Source of the DNA: Heterotrichella gracilis
Taxonomy: Eukaryota > Sar > Xanthophyceae > Tribonematales > Xanthonemataceae
Reading direction: 5' to 3'
NCBI GenBank assembly: GCA_032358255.1
Contig: JAULBX010028271.1
Span: forward strand, 62,001-126,000
Length of the DNA stretch: 64,000 bases
Made by a program: the position numbers and the translations under genes. This document shows positions 1-11,421 of the stretch, in pieces (position 1 is the stretch's first letter; each line of letters begins with the position of its first letter). The notes under the pieces are model-generated. The model was not told where the DNA came from and did not search any database. It saw only the letters and a program-made list of their open reading frames with translations.

Positions 1-1083
1 ACCCGCCAGCTGTGCCCCGCATGCTACGCGCCTGGCTCCTCGGATGAGCAGGTGAGGTGGGCGCATGCAGGTCACATTAAGGGGTGTAACAAATTGAAAG
101 GTGTACAATCTTTGCAAATCCACATATGAGGTAGGACAACTTGGCGCCATTAAAAAGGCGTCTGCAAATCTGGCAGGCATTGCTGGAATCCATGTAACCA
201 GTTGACGTACAGAAAAGCTTTCCTCATGCAGCATTCCTCCTTGTCAGTTGGGGAGAGGTTAAAGAACGCTACCCTACCTCAAATCTTCTTACCGAGCCAT
301 TGCTTACACTCGATTGTGTTGCACTTGCGTGCAGCCCATGGGGGAATGTCTCCATTCTTTGGTCATGGTCTCTGACGTTCTGCCTCTTTGCCTTGGCCAG
401 GTGGCGTGGGATGAGGAGAAGGTGTTTGAGTTCCTGATGCAGCATTACTCCCCTGGCGAGGAGGAGCAAGGGGAGGGGAAGGGGGCAGGAGGGGAGGGAC
501 TGCACCGGCGCATGACGCGCCAAAACGCGTTCAAAAAGTGCGTGATTAGGGTTTAGGTTTATGTTTTAGAGTTCAGGGTTTGTCGGCTGTGGCCTGGGTT
601 GTGAGCTGTGCCGCCCCACTCCCCTCGCCATTTTTCAGCATTGTCTGTACTTCAGACTGCCCGTGCCCAGTTGCAGGCCTGTTTTCCAAGACATGTGATT
701 GCCCTGCGTGGTGCACTCATTGCCCGCCATTGCCACTCACACCCACGCCAACGCCCACCCACTGCAGGCACCACCCCTCCCGCCACAAGGCAATGGACGC
801 ACTCACCGTAATGCTCATCATGGGTCTAGTGCTCATGCTAGTGCTCAAGGTGCAGCCTGGACCCGTTGAGTTCTATGCGGTGGCTGGACTGGGGTCAGGA
901 TCTGGTCGAGCGGGGTCAGGTCACTTTGGGGGTGGCGGGGCAAACCTAGTGGGGGTGGTGTCGGGGGGTGGGGGCCGAGCGGGGTCAGATCACTTTAGTC
1001 CAAAATTTGGGGGCGCTGGGGCGCACCTGGGGGTGGTAGCGGGGGTGGGTGGGGGGCAGAGAGGGGGCGCGAAGGATGCCTGA
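1..1083 (+). CDS. Quiescin sulfhydryl oxidase-like protein, C-terminal part (5' end outside window)
   Basis: Three exons are visible: 1-51, 401-537 and 768-1083, joining in phase with GT-AG introns. The first two encode a Cys-x-x-Cys motif (LCPACY), an acidic WDEEKVFEFLMQHYSP segment and a Gly/Glu-rich linker. The third encodes a strongly hydrophobic stretch (about residues 72-90 of the visible part) that looks like a transmembrane helix. That order, a terminal CxxC, a W-D-x-E-x-V-x-x-F-L-x-x-H-[FY]-[SG] block and then a C-terminal membrane anchor, is what I know of QSOX enzymes. These oxidise protein thiols to disulfides in the secretory pathway with FAD and O2. The thioredoxin and Erv/ALR domains would lie upstream and are not seen. 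The tail after the helix is Gly-rich and contains an in-frame 69-base duplication; the true end of the last exon is less certain. Assignment is by motif order only. Confidence 0.62.
908..1045 (+). repeat. In-frame 69-base tandem duplication in the QSOX-like tail
   Basis: The segment starting GAGCGGGGTCAG at 908 recurs at 977, 69 bases (23 codons) later, with substitutions. Both copies stay in the frame of the last exon and encode related Gly-rich peptides (GRAGSGHF / GRAGSDHF). Confidence 0.7.
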
Positions 1084-1807
1084 TGGGCAGAGGGGTGCAG
1101 GGGTTGCAGATGCTAGAAGGCAATAGGCTGGCGGTGGGTTCGTTGACATTCCTTGGTTGAATGCACCATGGCTGCACTGATATGGCATGATTGGTGGCAG
1201 TTGTATTGCTGTTGATTTACTTCCAATTGGCACAGCAGGTCATGCAGTGCATAATTTGAGGTAGCCCTTTCGAACAAACGCATTTGAGTAAATGCACGTC
1301 TTCTGGACCAATGCAAATCAGACTCGATACCAATAAGGTGCCCACTTTTGCAACCTTCAAGTGAATGTAATCAATTGAAATCATGATAGATCTCAGAGAG
1401 TCTAGACTTTAAGGCGTCACAGACAGTCAACTTAAGTGACTCAGGTGGGGGAGTTTACTAGGGAGCACTGGCATATCACAGATGATACAGATTCGCGCTG
1501 TACCCAGTGGTGTCCACAGCCTGTAGGGGATAATGCCATTAGTGTGATAATGCCATCATTATGATAATGAGGGGGTTGTCGCTGGATGCATATTGTCGTA
1601 CGGTAGTATAATAATTCATGGCGCCGCCGACTGGAATTGTTGTACTCCAGCAGTTGTACCTGACCAATTACGTAATGGTATACTGTGGCACTCTATGAGG
1701 CTGATCGTAAGACATCCAGGCTGCTGCAACAGAGCTGTTAACGTTACAAGCAATGCCTCGGCACAATTGCAGTGTCATTGCGACAAATCAGGTGCCCCGC
1801 ATTGCCC
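1084..1807. other. Convergent intergenic region between the QSOX-like and sterol reductase genes
   Basis: This stretch lies between two converging genes and presumably holds both 3' UTRs. No exon, RNA gene or mobile element is recognisable. The plus-strand open frames just downstream (around 1772-2068), with a hydrophobic stretch, are antisense shadows of the last sterol reductase exon. Confidence 0.5.
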
Positions 1808-4465
1808 TCAGTACACAAATGGTACAATGCGGTACTTGACGTGCGAGCAGTACTTGTCCCAGTCCTTGCCATACTTCTTCTGGCAGGAGTGCTCATCACG
1901 CAGGTCTCGATGAACTGCAAAAAAAGGGAAGGGGAAGTAAATATGCGCATACATATACTTGGAGCCGCTCCTGTGGTCAGCATGACTGGGTTTCCACCCA
2001 GTTCATTTGCCAAAGGAGAAAGGCAAACAAAACTTAAGGGGCTGAACGAGCAGCGGGTATCAGTTTGACAGGTGGATAACACTGCAATACAGCCAGGGTA
2101 GTATACAGATCAGCTCATTTCATGCATGGATACTCACTTAGCAGCACCGCAAAGTAGATGGCGTAGAAATAGGGCACTAGGTGCTTGAAGCCGCATGGAA
2201 GGCACCACGACAGCCTGCAGAAACACACGGTCACATTGAGCACATTGAGTATCCGGATCATGCAAGTAAGTTTTTTTTTTTTAACCGGATCACGCAGATG
2301 AACGCAAGTATCCAGCTTGCAAATGGTGCTACTTTGCAACGCACCCGTCGTCATATGGTGGGAGCAAGTGGCCTGGTGCATGCTTTACCCCTAAACCCTG
2401 AATGGGTATACCCGTCACTTACCCTACTAAACTGTTCAGGGCTTAGGAGTTGCCGGCTAAAACAGACGACCCAGGTATACAATGAGGCTTAGGTATCAAA
2501 ACTTTCAATGCTACCCCCGTCCACTTACCCCAGCAACCAGTCCCCAAAGTAGTTTATATGCCTGGCAACGCCCCACCACCCGGAGATCATCAACAACCTC
2601 CCGCGCTCAGTCTTCAGGGTCTTGAGATGTCGCACTGATGGGTGGTTGGGATCTCGCCGGAACTGGTCCTTCTGGGAATTTGACCCCCGGAATGTTGCGT
2701 AGCCCGCAATGTTGAGCAGCACTATAAATGTGAGGAACGCTGGCGAGAGCTCCTGCATATGTGGATTGGCAAATTTGGTTGAAATTTGCTTGCAAAACTG
2801 GTTGAAATTTGACACATGGGGTAGCCCAAAGATTGTTACTGGATATATGATTGGTACCATGGCCATCCTCACACCCTGGGCATGCGTCGGATCTCGTCTA
2901 ATAGTGCGCTTGTTGCTCATGCAAAGGAGGGTGCACTCGGGGCATTTGGTCGCCACAGGATAGCGCATTTGATTATGGTGCCAATACTGCTGATGCTGAT
3001 GATAAATCCTAATAAATGATGCTCACCTCGTAATAGTCCACCAGGTACCGCGCCTGCAGGCTGTAGGTGAAGGGCACCCAGGTGAGGTCCCCAAAGGCCA
3101 GCATGAACCCAAACCCATCCGTGGTAATGTCCATCGTGGTCAGGATGGCGCGCTCAAACCACAGGGAATCGAGCACGTACACCAGGTGGAAAATGCACAC
3201 CATGGCCAGGGGGAGGGACACAAAGCCCAGCTGCTGGTACTGCTTGTGCGCCATGGCGAGGTCGATGACCACCCAGCCGATGAGCCCCGGGTACAGCTCG
3301 CACACCTCTTTGAGGTCGATGGAGCCAATCCTGGGGTTGAGCTCCCGTCCTGCACACGACAGGGACCACTCCTTAAACATAAACAGAAAGAAGGCAAAGC
3401 TTCAACACCGCAGCATGCTGAAAGCTTTTTTAGACTACAAATCATACAACAACTCTTTATAGAATATTTATTCAGAGGAAATTTCTTCTTCGTTGCTTTG
3501 AAGGACAGCTGCAAGACTAAAAAAACGATCTTTATAATAGAATGGATTGGCTTGCGCAAGGCATGTAGGGCAAAAATGCTCTGTGGCTGTATGTTTGGGA
3601 CCCCATGTGAGTAACTGAGTAGGATACCATATTTCAAGATGGACGAAGGGTGTCAGCTCCTGGCGTTCTGATGGGGTGTCATCAAGTTGCGGATCGCTTA
3701 ACATCAGCAAGGCCTCACCTATGAAGAAGTCATAGAAGACGTAGCCCGTGTTGCCCCCCTGTGCCAGCTGGCGCTTAGGCAGGAAGGAGGTAGCGTACAG
3801 GTAGAGGGACAGACAAATGCTGAACGCCAGGGAGGCTGACAGCAGTGCCACATAGTTGTCATACACCCAGCTCAGCTGCAGGACGTCCTTTCGGAAGCTG
3901 AGGTACAGGATGGAGGGTAGCAGGACACCGGCCACGTACAGCCCTGCAGCAGAATGACACAGGTTCTCGGACTGCCCGGTGTTGTACAGATCCCATAACA
4001 CGATGCCTCTCCTGCAGGATGGATGGTTGCAACACAGATGCGTGTACCACCACAAGGAGTTGCTTAGGTGTTGAAAGGCCTTCTTTGAGCATAGAGAGTG
4101 TATATAGCCTTCCTGTAAACCATTTTAGAACGCTCACCGTTCAGCTTGTATGGCAGCTGCGTGCCGTTTGGTAGCTGCACGCCCTGTGCTCTTCGACCCG
4201 GTAGCACCACATGGAGGGCAAACACCAAGAATATCCATCCCAGGAACACTCCCAGGGCTTCTGTTGAGAACAGAGTGACGTTCTGTGGGATGGCTGGGAA
4301 GCTGATCTGTGGCCAGAACTGCAAGCATCCACCAGCATGGCAGGCAAAGAAAAGGAAGTAGCAGACAAACGGCACCAGTAGCGTCACAGCAATGGTGCCA
4401 TGCGGACCCATGAACTCGAACTCATGGTGTTCCTGTTGCTTGTTATGTTTTTGCGTTGGTGCCAT
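1808..4465 (-). CDS. ERG24/FK: C-14 sterol reductase (delta14-sterol reductase)
   Basis: Reduces the C14-C15 double bond of sterol intermediates with NADPH in the ER membrane, after CYP51 demethylation. Six exons on the minus strand: 4138-4465, 3719-3943, 3027-3349, 2529-2752, 2138-2214 and 1808-1914. They sum to 1284 bases, giving 427 residues, and every junction restores family sequence. Visible signatures: LLVPFVCYF helix near residue 30; [14 protein letters not shown] leading into YKLNG (about 90-110); [14 protein letters not shown] across the exon 2/3 junction; [39 protein letters not shown]; and a C-terminus with [19 protein letters not shown] and YRIVPFVY-stop. Many hydrophobic segments fit the multi-pass ERG24/FACKEL/lamin-B-receptor fold. 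[12 protein letters not shown] favours C-14 over the 7-dehydrocholesterol reductase branch. Start is the first Met, preceding a charged N-terminus. It diverges from the small chloroplast-type gene at 4923. Confidence 0.93.
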
Positions 4466-4922
4466 GGTTGCAGTGCATGCGCACCACGGGGTTGTTGGAA
4501 TATCGCTTGTTCCCCTGTTGCTTGGGATAATAGCTGAAGTCTTGTATCACACAGAGGTGTAGAGCTCACTAGCCAGCGTGGTTAAGAACCTTGTGCGCTT
4601 CATCGGTGCGCAAACGCATGCATATAGGCTGATTTTTTCATGCATAGTTTGCTCCCCTTTTGATCATTATGCGCCAATCATCCAAATTCTGATCAAAGCC
4701 TTATCTCGAAAGGAGCAACATGTTATTTGGCACTGCTCTTCATATGCAGCCCACCGTTCAGCGCTCAGTGTCTGTTCCTGCTCTGCACAACCTTGCTCCG
4801 TTAATTCACAGCTTACGGAAAGCGCATTTCGCGGCAAATCTCACGAGTACTTGTTCGGTGAAGCCACCCACCCAAACCAGGCCTTATCACTTCAACCAAG
4901 CACACTACCACTTCAGGACACT
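4466..4922. promoter_or_regulatory. Divergent promoter region, sterol reductase / transit-peptide protein
   Basis: 457 bases separate the two divergent start codons, so both promoters and 5' UTRs must lie here. I see no motif that I can name with confidence. The 180-residue plus-strand open frame that begins at 4578 runs through this region into exon 1 of the downstream gene and is probably untranslated leader. Confidence 0.45.
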
Positions 4923-6139
4923 ATGGCGTGCACGTTGCTGCAAAGAGTGCAATTAACCCGCCAACAACCCTTCCAGTCTGTTTCGGGGCGCCATAGTGCG
5001 ACCAGCCTTCGGCATCGGTCTGCACCACTTTGTCGTGCTGCTTTGCAAGGTACCCACCTCACCTTCGGATGCTTAGAATACCCAATTGAACTGAGAAAAC
5101 AAGGGCAAGCTTGTAGCTAACGTTACAGCGTCCAGTGCCAGACCTACTGCCGTTGTAGTCACACGATCGTGCAATACATGCATGTAGGCCCCCCCTCCGA
5201 CACCCAGATGGCTCACATACCGTCCACCTGGTTTCTCGACAACCCTTTCCAAATTTACAACCCTACTTTGGTTCCCCTTTTTGCAGTTGAGCCGCTGACC
5301 TTCCACGTTGGGGAGACGAGCATCAGCGTGCCATTGGCTGAGGAGCAGGCGCGAGCGCTGGACAGCTCAGTTGGCAAGCTGATGCAGACCTTTGCTGAGA
5401 AGCAAAAGGCTGAGAGGCCTAAGCGCTGGGACATGATGGAGTATAAGCACGAAGGTGTGGAACAAGTACCAATGTCTGCGCCGGCATTATGACTAGTACT
5501 GGGCAACTAGCTAACCAACTGGGTGCCTAGCCTTCCCCTGTTCAGGCAAATTCACTTGGGCCCTCTGCGCAACTCATGTAGCTCAACATGCCCACCCCCC
5601 CTTCGTATTTGATCATTGCTGGGCAATTGTGTGCCTGGTCTCCTTTCCACATACCTTGGAAGGCAGGGTTCTGGCATTCCCAAACCCTCCACTCTAAACA
5701 GGCCAACCATGCCGCTGATGCCTCTTTGCGATGCCATCTGTAAGCAGAAGGGGCAGGGTGGTGAGGATTCCCTGCACGTCTTGTACAACCCCTTGCATGC
5801 ACGCCAATGGACAGACACCTGCTCCGCGCGGTGTCCGCGTGGTTGAGGGATGCTGGACCTTGCCGCCTAGCCTACCCTTTCCCGAACCTTCCGAGGCGAT
5901 TGTAACGGCCCTGCGTCAATTAGGTGGCTCACTACTAATCCCCCTATGTCTTGCTCCCTGCAGGTCAGGAGGGCCAAGGCGATGTGGAGTTCCTGCACGT
6001 CATGTGCAACCCCAACGCCTACACCACCGCCTTTGAAGCCAAGGTGCTGCTAACAATAAGAAACGCGGGAGTGAAAGTGACAACGGAGGGCAGGCTGAGC
6101 GCGCTAAAAGCTGACTTGGATGCATATCTGCAAGGGTGA
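4923..6139 (+). CDS. Small organelle-targeted protein of unknown function, 156 aa
   Basis: Three exons, 4923-5049, 5287-5454 and 5964-6139, sum to 471 bases with clean phases. The first encodes an Arg/Ser/Gln-rich, acid-free N-terminus ([20 protein letters not shown]...) typical of a chloroplast or mitochondrial transit peptide. The mature part is soluble. It starts [16 protein letters not shown], has a charged helix ([19 protein letters not shown]), then [22 protein letters not shown], and ends in a helix ([15 protein letters not shown]). No catalytic motif or transmembrane segment is visible and I do not recognise the family. The intron before exon 3 holds a degraded copy of the start of that exon. 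Gene structure is well supported; function is open. Confidence 0.8.
5735..5800 (+). repeat. Degraded copy of exon 3 start inside the preceding intron
   Basis: AGGGTGGTGAGGATTCCCTGC and the bases that follow resemble the first 50 bases of the real exon at 5964 (GGCGATGTGGAGTTCCTGC...), including CTGCACGTC and a shared CAACCCC. The copy is shifted out of frame and has no good acceptor. Confidence 0.6.
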
Positions 6140-6768
6140 ACAGACCTGTATGTTGGTATCAAATGGGTCAGCCAGCTTGTTCGTCCTGATTGCCAGGAGG
6201 CAGCTGTTCTGGCTGCAGCATGTGCACAGCCAATATTGTTTTGCCCCGAACTGTTAGCAGAGAACGCATGCTTTGAAAATGCCTTGCAAGAAGGAAACCT
6301 CAAAAGTAGTGACCACGCCTAGTAGGCGGCCTACTGCCAAACCTAATGCCTTGTGGCGGTGGCAGGGAAGGGTGCGAGGCTTGTGTGTGACAACCGTTGT
6401 GTGGGACACCATCTTTCTCTTGAGAGCTCAATGTGTAAGGCTTGTGGTAGCACCCCAACACATGAACTAACGATGGTGACATTACTGGAACAATAACGTG
6501 TCACTTGTTGGTGTTTTGTTGGCTGCAGTCTTGGGCTGTGTGAAGGTATCGTGATATCACTGTGGGTAAATAGCCCCACTGTCGACGCACAAGCCTGATT
6601 TCTGCTGCAGCACTGTCTGCTGGTTGCTCGACATCTTGCAGATCCAGGCAATAACCGGACTAGGACATACTGACCCTGGCTTCTAAGAGCCGTTGCACGG
6701 GCCCACGACACGCAATCGGTTGCTTGGCTCTCGAGGTGCATGCCCCTGAGTATACAAGCGACACGAAA
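6140..6768. other. Intergenic region before the monooxygenase
   Basis: Holds the 3' UTR of the upstream gene and the 5' UTR/promoter of the next. An in-frame upstream ATG at 6724 could lengthen the monooxygenase by 15 residues. No other feature is recognised. Confidence 0.4.
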
Positions 6769-9700
6769 ATGAAAAACAGCAGCGAAACCCAAAGTAGCAA
6801 AGCTCCAACGGCAATCGTTGTTGGAGGCGGCATATCTGGTCCTGCCGTGGCAGTTGCTCTGCGAAAGCTGGTACGCATATTCACCCTGACACGACAACTC
6901 ACATGCATGCATGCCACAAAATACCCGCGCAGAGAGCTCGAGCGTTCCAGTGAGAACGCAACGGCGCTTACGAACATCTTGTTTTCCGTGTCTATGTGCA
7001 AAGTGTGTTGAAGGGCTTGTCTGGAACTTCGGCTCATTCCGAGACCCTGCAATCTACAGCTGTAACCGCGGCTTCACCCATTGCTGTGATCTGGGTTGGC
7101 CCGTCGCAGGGTGTGGAGGTATCCTTGTACGACAGAGCGCACGACCTGACGTTGGAGTCTGGCACCGGTCTGAGCCTCCACCCGAACGGCCTCAAAGCTC
7201 TCAAGGTCGGCTACACCAAGCAAAAAGCGTGCATGCCTGTCCAACGTGGCATTTCCTCAGGGTTAATGCACCAGTTCCGTACTGCATATCCTCTATTACT
7301 GGAATACCGCTTCATGCTTCATGCTTCCTTTTATCAAGACAAGCCTCGCCTCTTACAACCTCTGCCTGCAACACCCCAGGCATTCGAACCAGCCATCGTT
7401 CCAGAGCTGCTGCGCCATGGTGTTCTGCCCACTGAGCTATCTTTCGTCACTGAAGGGGGCACCCACATCCCTGCCCTGCACCCTGAAACCTTCCAAGAGC
7501 GGTTTGGCGAGCCCATGGTGAGAGTTGCACCTCGTCCACCGGTGGTCAGAGTAATAGCAACACTGGAGCCCTAAACCCTAACAGTGGATGCACCTCACCA
7601 CCAGCCCACAGGAGAGGCTGTGGAGGTGTTCTGTTGCTTTAACAACTTCTGCTTCGAGGAATTTAACCTGCAAATACCTATCAACTGCTTGAATAATAGT
7701 TACTAACCATGACCATGGTACCATTCTTTCCCGTTTGCAGCTTTTCATCCGCTGGAGCCGGCTGCAGTCTGTGCTGCACAGTTTCCTCCCCCTCTCCATC
7801 ATCCACCCCTGCCACACCCTGGTGCGCTTCCATGCCCCGCCAGGGGGGCGTGTCACAGCCACATTCAGGAACGCACAGGGAGAGGAGAGGGAGGTGGAGG
7901 CGGACATGATGGTGAGGCACAAATCAGGGTCTGCAAAATGAACCTCAACCCTAGAACCTTCAACATTGGGATCGCGTAAGGAGAGAAGAGGGACATATGG
8001 TGAGGCGCCCTACCTGGGTCTGCATAATGAACCCTGATTCAAGGTTCAGGGCCTGAACCGAAACTCTAAAACCTTAAATATTAACCCTTCAGAATCGTGC
8101 AAGGGGAGGAAAGGGAGGTGGAGGCAGACATGATGGTGAGGCGGCGATACAGATGAACCCTAAGCCCTAAACCCTAAACCCTGACACCTTTTCTATGCCA
8201 CTGCCATCAATGACTCATCCATACATCTTGTGCAAGCCAAACAGATCTGCTACGCTGGGGACTGGCTCGATTTGGGGATCAGGGTTTGGCATTATAGGGG
8301 TTGGGCAATCCCTCTTCCTTCCATCCCAATTCTATCCAATCCCCCCCCCCCCCCCCCCCCCCCTCTGCAGGTTGGTGCCGATGGCACCAACTCCGCAGTG
8401 CGCAAAGCCCTGGTGGGCGACGGGCCCCCAGTGGACTCTGGACGCTGCGTGTGGCGGGCCGTCATTCCCGCGCGGCCCGATTTTGTGGCGCCTGGCGCAT
8501 GCACAGTGATGGGCAAGGAGGGGAAGATGGCTATGGTGATGGACGTGGGGGACGGTGAGGATGGGTTGCAAAGCCATTTGTTTTTATGCATGTCTGGAAA
8601 GATACATGGTTGGGTGGGGGGCACACAAGCAGAGCACTGCAATCCCGTTTGTTTGCAAAAATGTGGTGTCCTGACCGTTTTGTAACTATGTGGTCCAGTG
8701 CATACAGCCACGTTATGGTGATGGATATGGGGATAGTGCAGTCCATTTTGCACCATGATGTGATTTCCTGACGTGATCTGTCAGACAATCAAAGAACACG
8801 TCGATTTTACTGCTGTGATTTGAGAAGAACAGCTCTCAATTTGTCACAAAAATATGGATTTGGTTTTGGATTACCGTGCCGGACTGATACTAGGCAATGT
8901 TGGAGCTGACTGTTGATTGGATAAAGCATTGTCTAGTATCAATACACGACATCGCTTCATGCAATGGACAATCAGCTGCACCATTTTCTAGTAGCAGGCC
9001 GGTGTGAATAATCCAAAGCATGTCCATTTCATGTGGCACTATGGGACCTGTTTTACACATTGTCTGACACTGTAGTCTTCATCGCTGATGGTTGCCGTGC
9101 CTCCGTTATCATGCATACAAGGCATGAGGACCGAGGCACAACAGCTGTTAGCGAACAAGACTACCTGCCAGACAGTGCGTGAAACAGCTCTCAAATTGCG
9201 ACAATACAATGGACGTGTTTGTGCAGTACATGGCAAAATCATCAGGATCCAAGTCCTCGTCCGCAAATTTACCCACCACGAATTCCATACAAGGTCCCTA
9301 GTGTAATGCACGCGGTTTTTGCGAGCTGTGCCGTGCTTGCTGGAAAGCGTTCAACCTGGGATTCCCACCCGCCTGTGCGCTCGTGCAGTGTGATCTGCGG
9401 CGCTGTTACCTCCCGCTCGCGAGGACAGCGGTCCCTCACTTCACAATACGGTTTTACCAGGCTGACATTGCCAGTTGGGTGAATGCGACTAATGTCTGGA
9501 AGCTGTAAAGTGATTATATTAGTGTCCACGTGTATCAGTTTGAAGGGTGCAATCCACTGCATGCTCTGCACTGGTTTCCAGGACGATCGCCTGTATGTGG
9601 TGTGCTGGCATACCCCTTTTGTGGTACTGTACCATGTGTGGGTGTCCTTCCCCATGCAGGTAAGACCTACTGGACTGCATCAGCCATTGGCGAGGCGCTG

Positions 9701-11319
9701 GCTGCGTTCAATCAGGACGACTTAACTATTGCATGATTCAGGATTTATTAATTCCCACCCTTCTACACCAGCTATTCTACTGCTTTCCCACCCTCAGAAT
9801 TGGTAAACCTCACCCACCCTGTGCGTGCCCAGCAACATGTGTGCATCCTTCCCCATGCAGGTAAGACCTACTGGACCGCATCAGCCACTGATGAGGCGCT
9901 GGCTGCATCCAATCTGAACCGATCAGCCTTTGCCAGCGTGGGCGATTACTTGCTGGAGGAGTACAAGCATGCGCACAAGATGAAGGACCTGGTGCAGGTT
10001 GGGCGCACCAAGCTGGACAGTGCACTTCATTATCATTTAAAACAGTAATCAAACTGGAAAAATGGAATTGTTGATACAAACATGTTTGGAGGTTATTTGT
10101 GTTTATAAAACGAGGTGTTTTGTAATCTGTACAGTTATTGGCAGGACACACCTGGGGGACCCAGTCGATGCGGCCATTGAGTATTTAGTCACCGATTTCA
10201 TGGCCATTTATTTTGCACTCCCATACTGAAAATTTTGCTAATTTGTTCGTTTCAAATGTCTGATTATCTATCGCTGGCCACCCCCATGTCCGGGACCATC
10301 CCTAAGCGCCGCACCATATCAGCCTGATTATACTTTATTATTTCCAGGCCACCCCCCCGGGCGCCATCCTTGCGCACCGCATCACCGACAGGCGCCCCAT
10401 TGGCCCCGGGGACCGCTGGCAGGGACCGGTGACACTGGCTGGGGATGCGCTGCACTCAGTCATTCCCTCCCTGGGCCAGGGTGCAAACCTGGCACTGGAG
10501 GGGGCGGCCAGGTGTGTCGCTAAAACCCTAAACCCTCACCCTAAATTCCCAACCCCAGAGTCTGTTATCAGCACCTCCCCCAGATGAGGGCCGAGGGTGG
10601 GTGAGGAACTGACAGGGGAGGATAACTTATTTATTACTCTTATTATTATTTATTTTGCTGGGGGGAGAGGATGTGGCCGCTATGGTGTTGGTGGGGGGCG
10701 CACGGCGTTTTGCCATATTTCCCATGGGGCAGACTCTAAACCCTACCCTCTAAACCCTGCTTCCCACAAAAGCAAGCTGGCACAGTCCCCAAACCTCACC
10801 CTTTACCCTGTATACAGACTGGCCATATATATTTTTAACCCCCATGTGCGCAGGCTGGCACTGGCATTGCAACGGGCAGGTATTGGGCCGCGGCCTGTGA
10901 CAGGGGAGGAAGTCGATTCTGCACTGAGGGAGTACGAGGAGGAACAGATTGAGCGCAGCATGTGGGTGCAGGTGGGTGCTTGGACTAGGGGTCCAGCCTG
11001 TTTGTGGTTTGTACTGTCCATCTGTTGGCACACCAGGAGCACACGATGTTCCGGCAGCCTGTTTCCAGCCACCAGAGAAGTTGTGGCTCGCTTGCGCCTT
11101 TTTTCATTCCTTTCAAACAACAGACATTTCTGCTGTATTCTGATTTGATTTGTTTCTGGCTTGCAGGCCGAGAGCAGCGCCAAGGGGAGGGAGGCATATC
11201 AAGTCAAATTTAAGGGTCAGCCCGGCATGGTGGTGGACAACCAGCAGCAGCTGTTTGGGGTGCAGTTTGAGGCGCTGAGGCCCAACATGCAGGGCGATGT
11301 GGTGGCCGATGGAGCCTAA
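6769..11319 (+). CDS. FAD-dependent monooxygenase (UbiH/PHBH, zeaxanthin-epoxidase-like family)
   Basis: Nine exons: 6769-6870, 7110-7205, 7380-7517, 7741-7911, 8371-8554, 9861-9997, 10348-10511, 10854-10971, 11167-11319; 1263 bases, 420 residues. An alternative start at 6724 gives 435. The class-A flavoprotein monooxygenase signatures are in order: dinucleotide-binding VVGGGISGPAVAVAL (residues 17-31), followed by a beta strand ending in an acidic residue (VEVSLYDRA); the DG motif VGADGTNSAVRKAL (170-183); and the second FAD motif LAGDALHSVIPSLGQGANLALE (about 306-327). Such enzymes hydroxylate or epoxidise aromatic or isoprenoid substrates using NAD(P)H and O2. The substrate cannot be read from the sequence. 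There is no transit peptide-like extension and no C-terminal FHA domain, so it is not a canonical zeaxanthin epoxidase. Exon edges of exons 4, 6 and 9 are duplicated nearby (separate entries). Confidence 0.88.
7876..8190 (+). repeat. Three-copy ladder of monooxygenase exon 4 donor edge
   Basis: The end of exon 4 plus the start of its intron (7876-7977) recurs at about 7978-8100 and 8101-8190. All copies keep ACAT(GAT)GGTGAGGC, and the copies carry (G)GGTCTGCA(T/A)AATGAAC or a remnant of it. The last copy runs into a telomere-like CCCTAAACCCTAAACCCT tract. Confidence 0.75.
8156..8186 (+). repeat. Telomere-like intronic tract (CCCTAAA)
   Basis: CCCTAAGCCCTAAACCCTAAACCCTGA in monooxygenase intron 4. 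It is the plant-type heptamer, too short and internal to be a telomere. Confidence 0.9.
8341..8370 (+). repeat. Homopolymer C polypyrimidine tract at the exon 5 acceptor
   Basis: About 22 consecutive C residues, then TCTGCAG, lead directly into exon 5 at 8371. The tract doubles as the polypyrimidine tract and as a length-unstable microsatellite. Confidence 0.85.
9335..9580 (-). mobile_element. Ty3/gypsy retrotransposon integrase C-terminal relic
   Basis: Inside the 1.3 kb intron 5 of the monooxygenase, the minus strand is open for WIAPFKLIHVDTN...LPDISRIHPTGNVSLVKPY followed by a GWESQVERF stretch. The pattern W-x-G/A-P-F-K-h, then L-P, then R-I-H-P-x-x-N-V-S-L-[LV]-K-P-Y is the well-known GPF/Y-type C-terminal module of Ty3/gypsy integrases. 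No protease, reverse transcriptase or LTR is seen, so this is a fragment. Its 5' side runs almost up to the duplicated exon 6 at 9661. Confidence 0.72.
9644..9738 (+). repeat. Truncated duplicate of monooxygenase exon 6 (pseudo-exon)
   Basis: CATGCAG|GTAAGACCTACTGG at 9655 is repeated at 9855, where the true exon 6 lies. The upstream copy matches the first 50 or so bases (GGCGAGGCGCTGGCTGCGTTCAAT) but then diverges and reaches a stop (TGA, 9734-9736) in the reading frame. It has the same acceptor as the real exon but no evident donor, so inclusion would truncate the enzyme before the second FAD motif. Confidence 0.8.
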
Positions 11320-11421
11320 ACCAGGGGGTACAGATGTCTTGTCACATGCTAGTTGGTCAGGGTAGTGCAGTCACGTGCAATTGGCACAGTCAGGTTGGCC
11401 ATGTTGTGCATGTTAGTTGGT

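Noticed and set aside
1593-2068. Plus-strand open frames with a hydrophobic helix, which at first looked like a further membrane exon of the QSOX-like gene
   Set aside because: The minus strand here encodes the last sterol reductase exon ([13 protein letters not shown]...YRIVPFVY-stop), which fits the family exactly and splices in phase.
4578-5120. 180-codon plus-strand open frame
   Set aside because: Only its last part (from 4923) is exon 1 of a three-exon gene; the rest is leader-like and lacks coding character.
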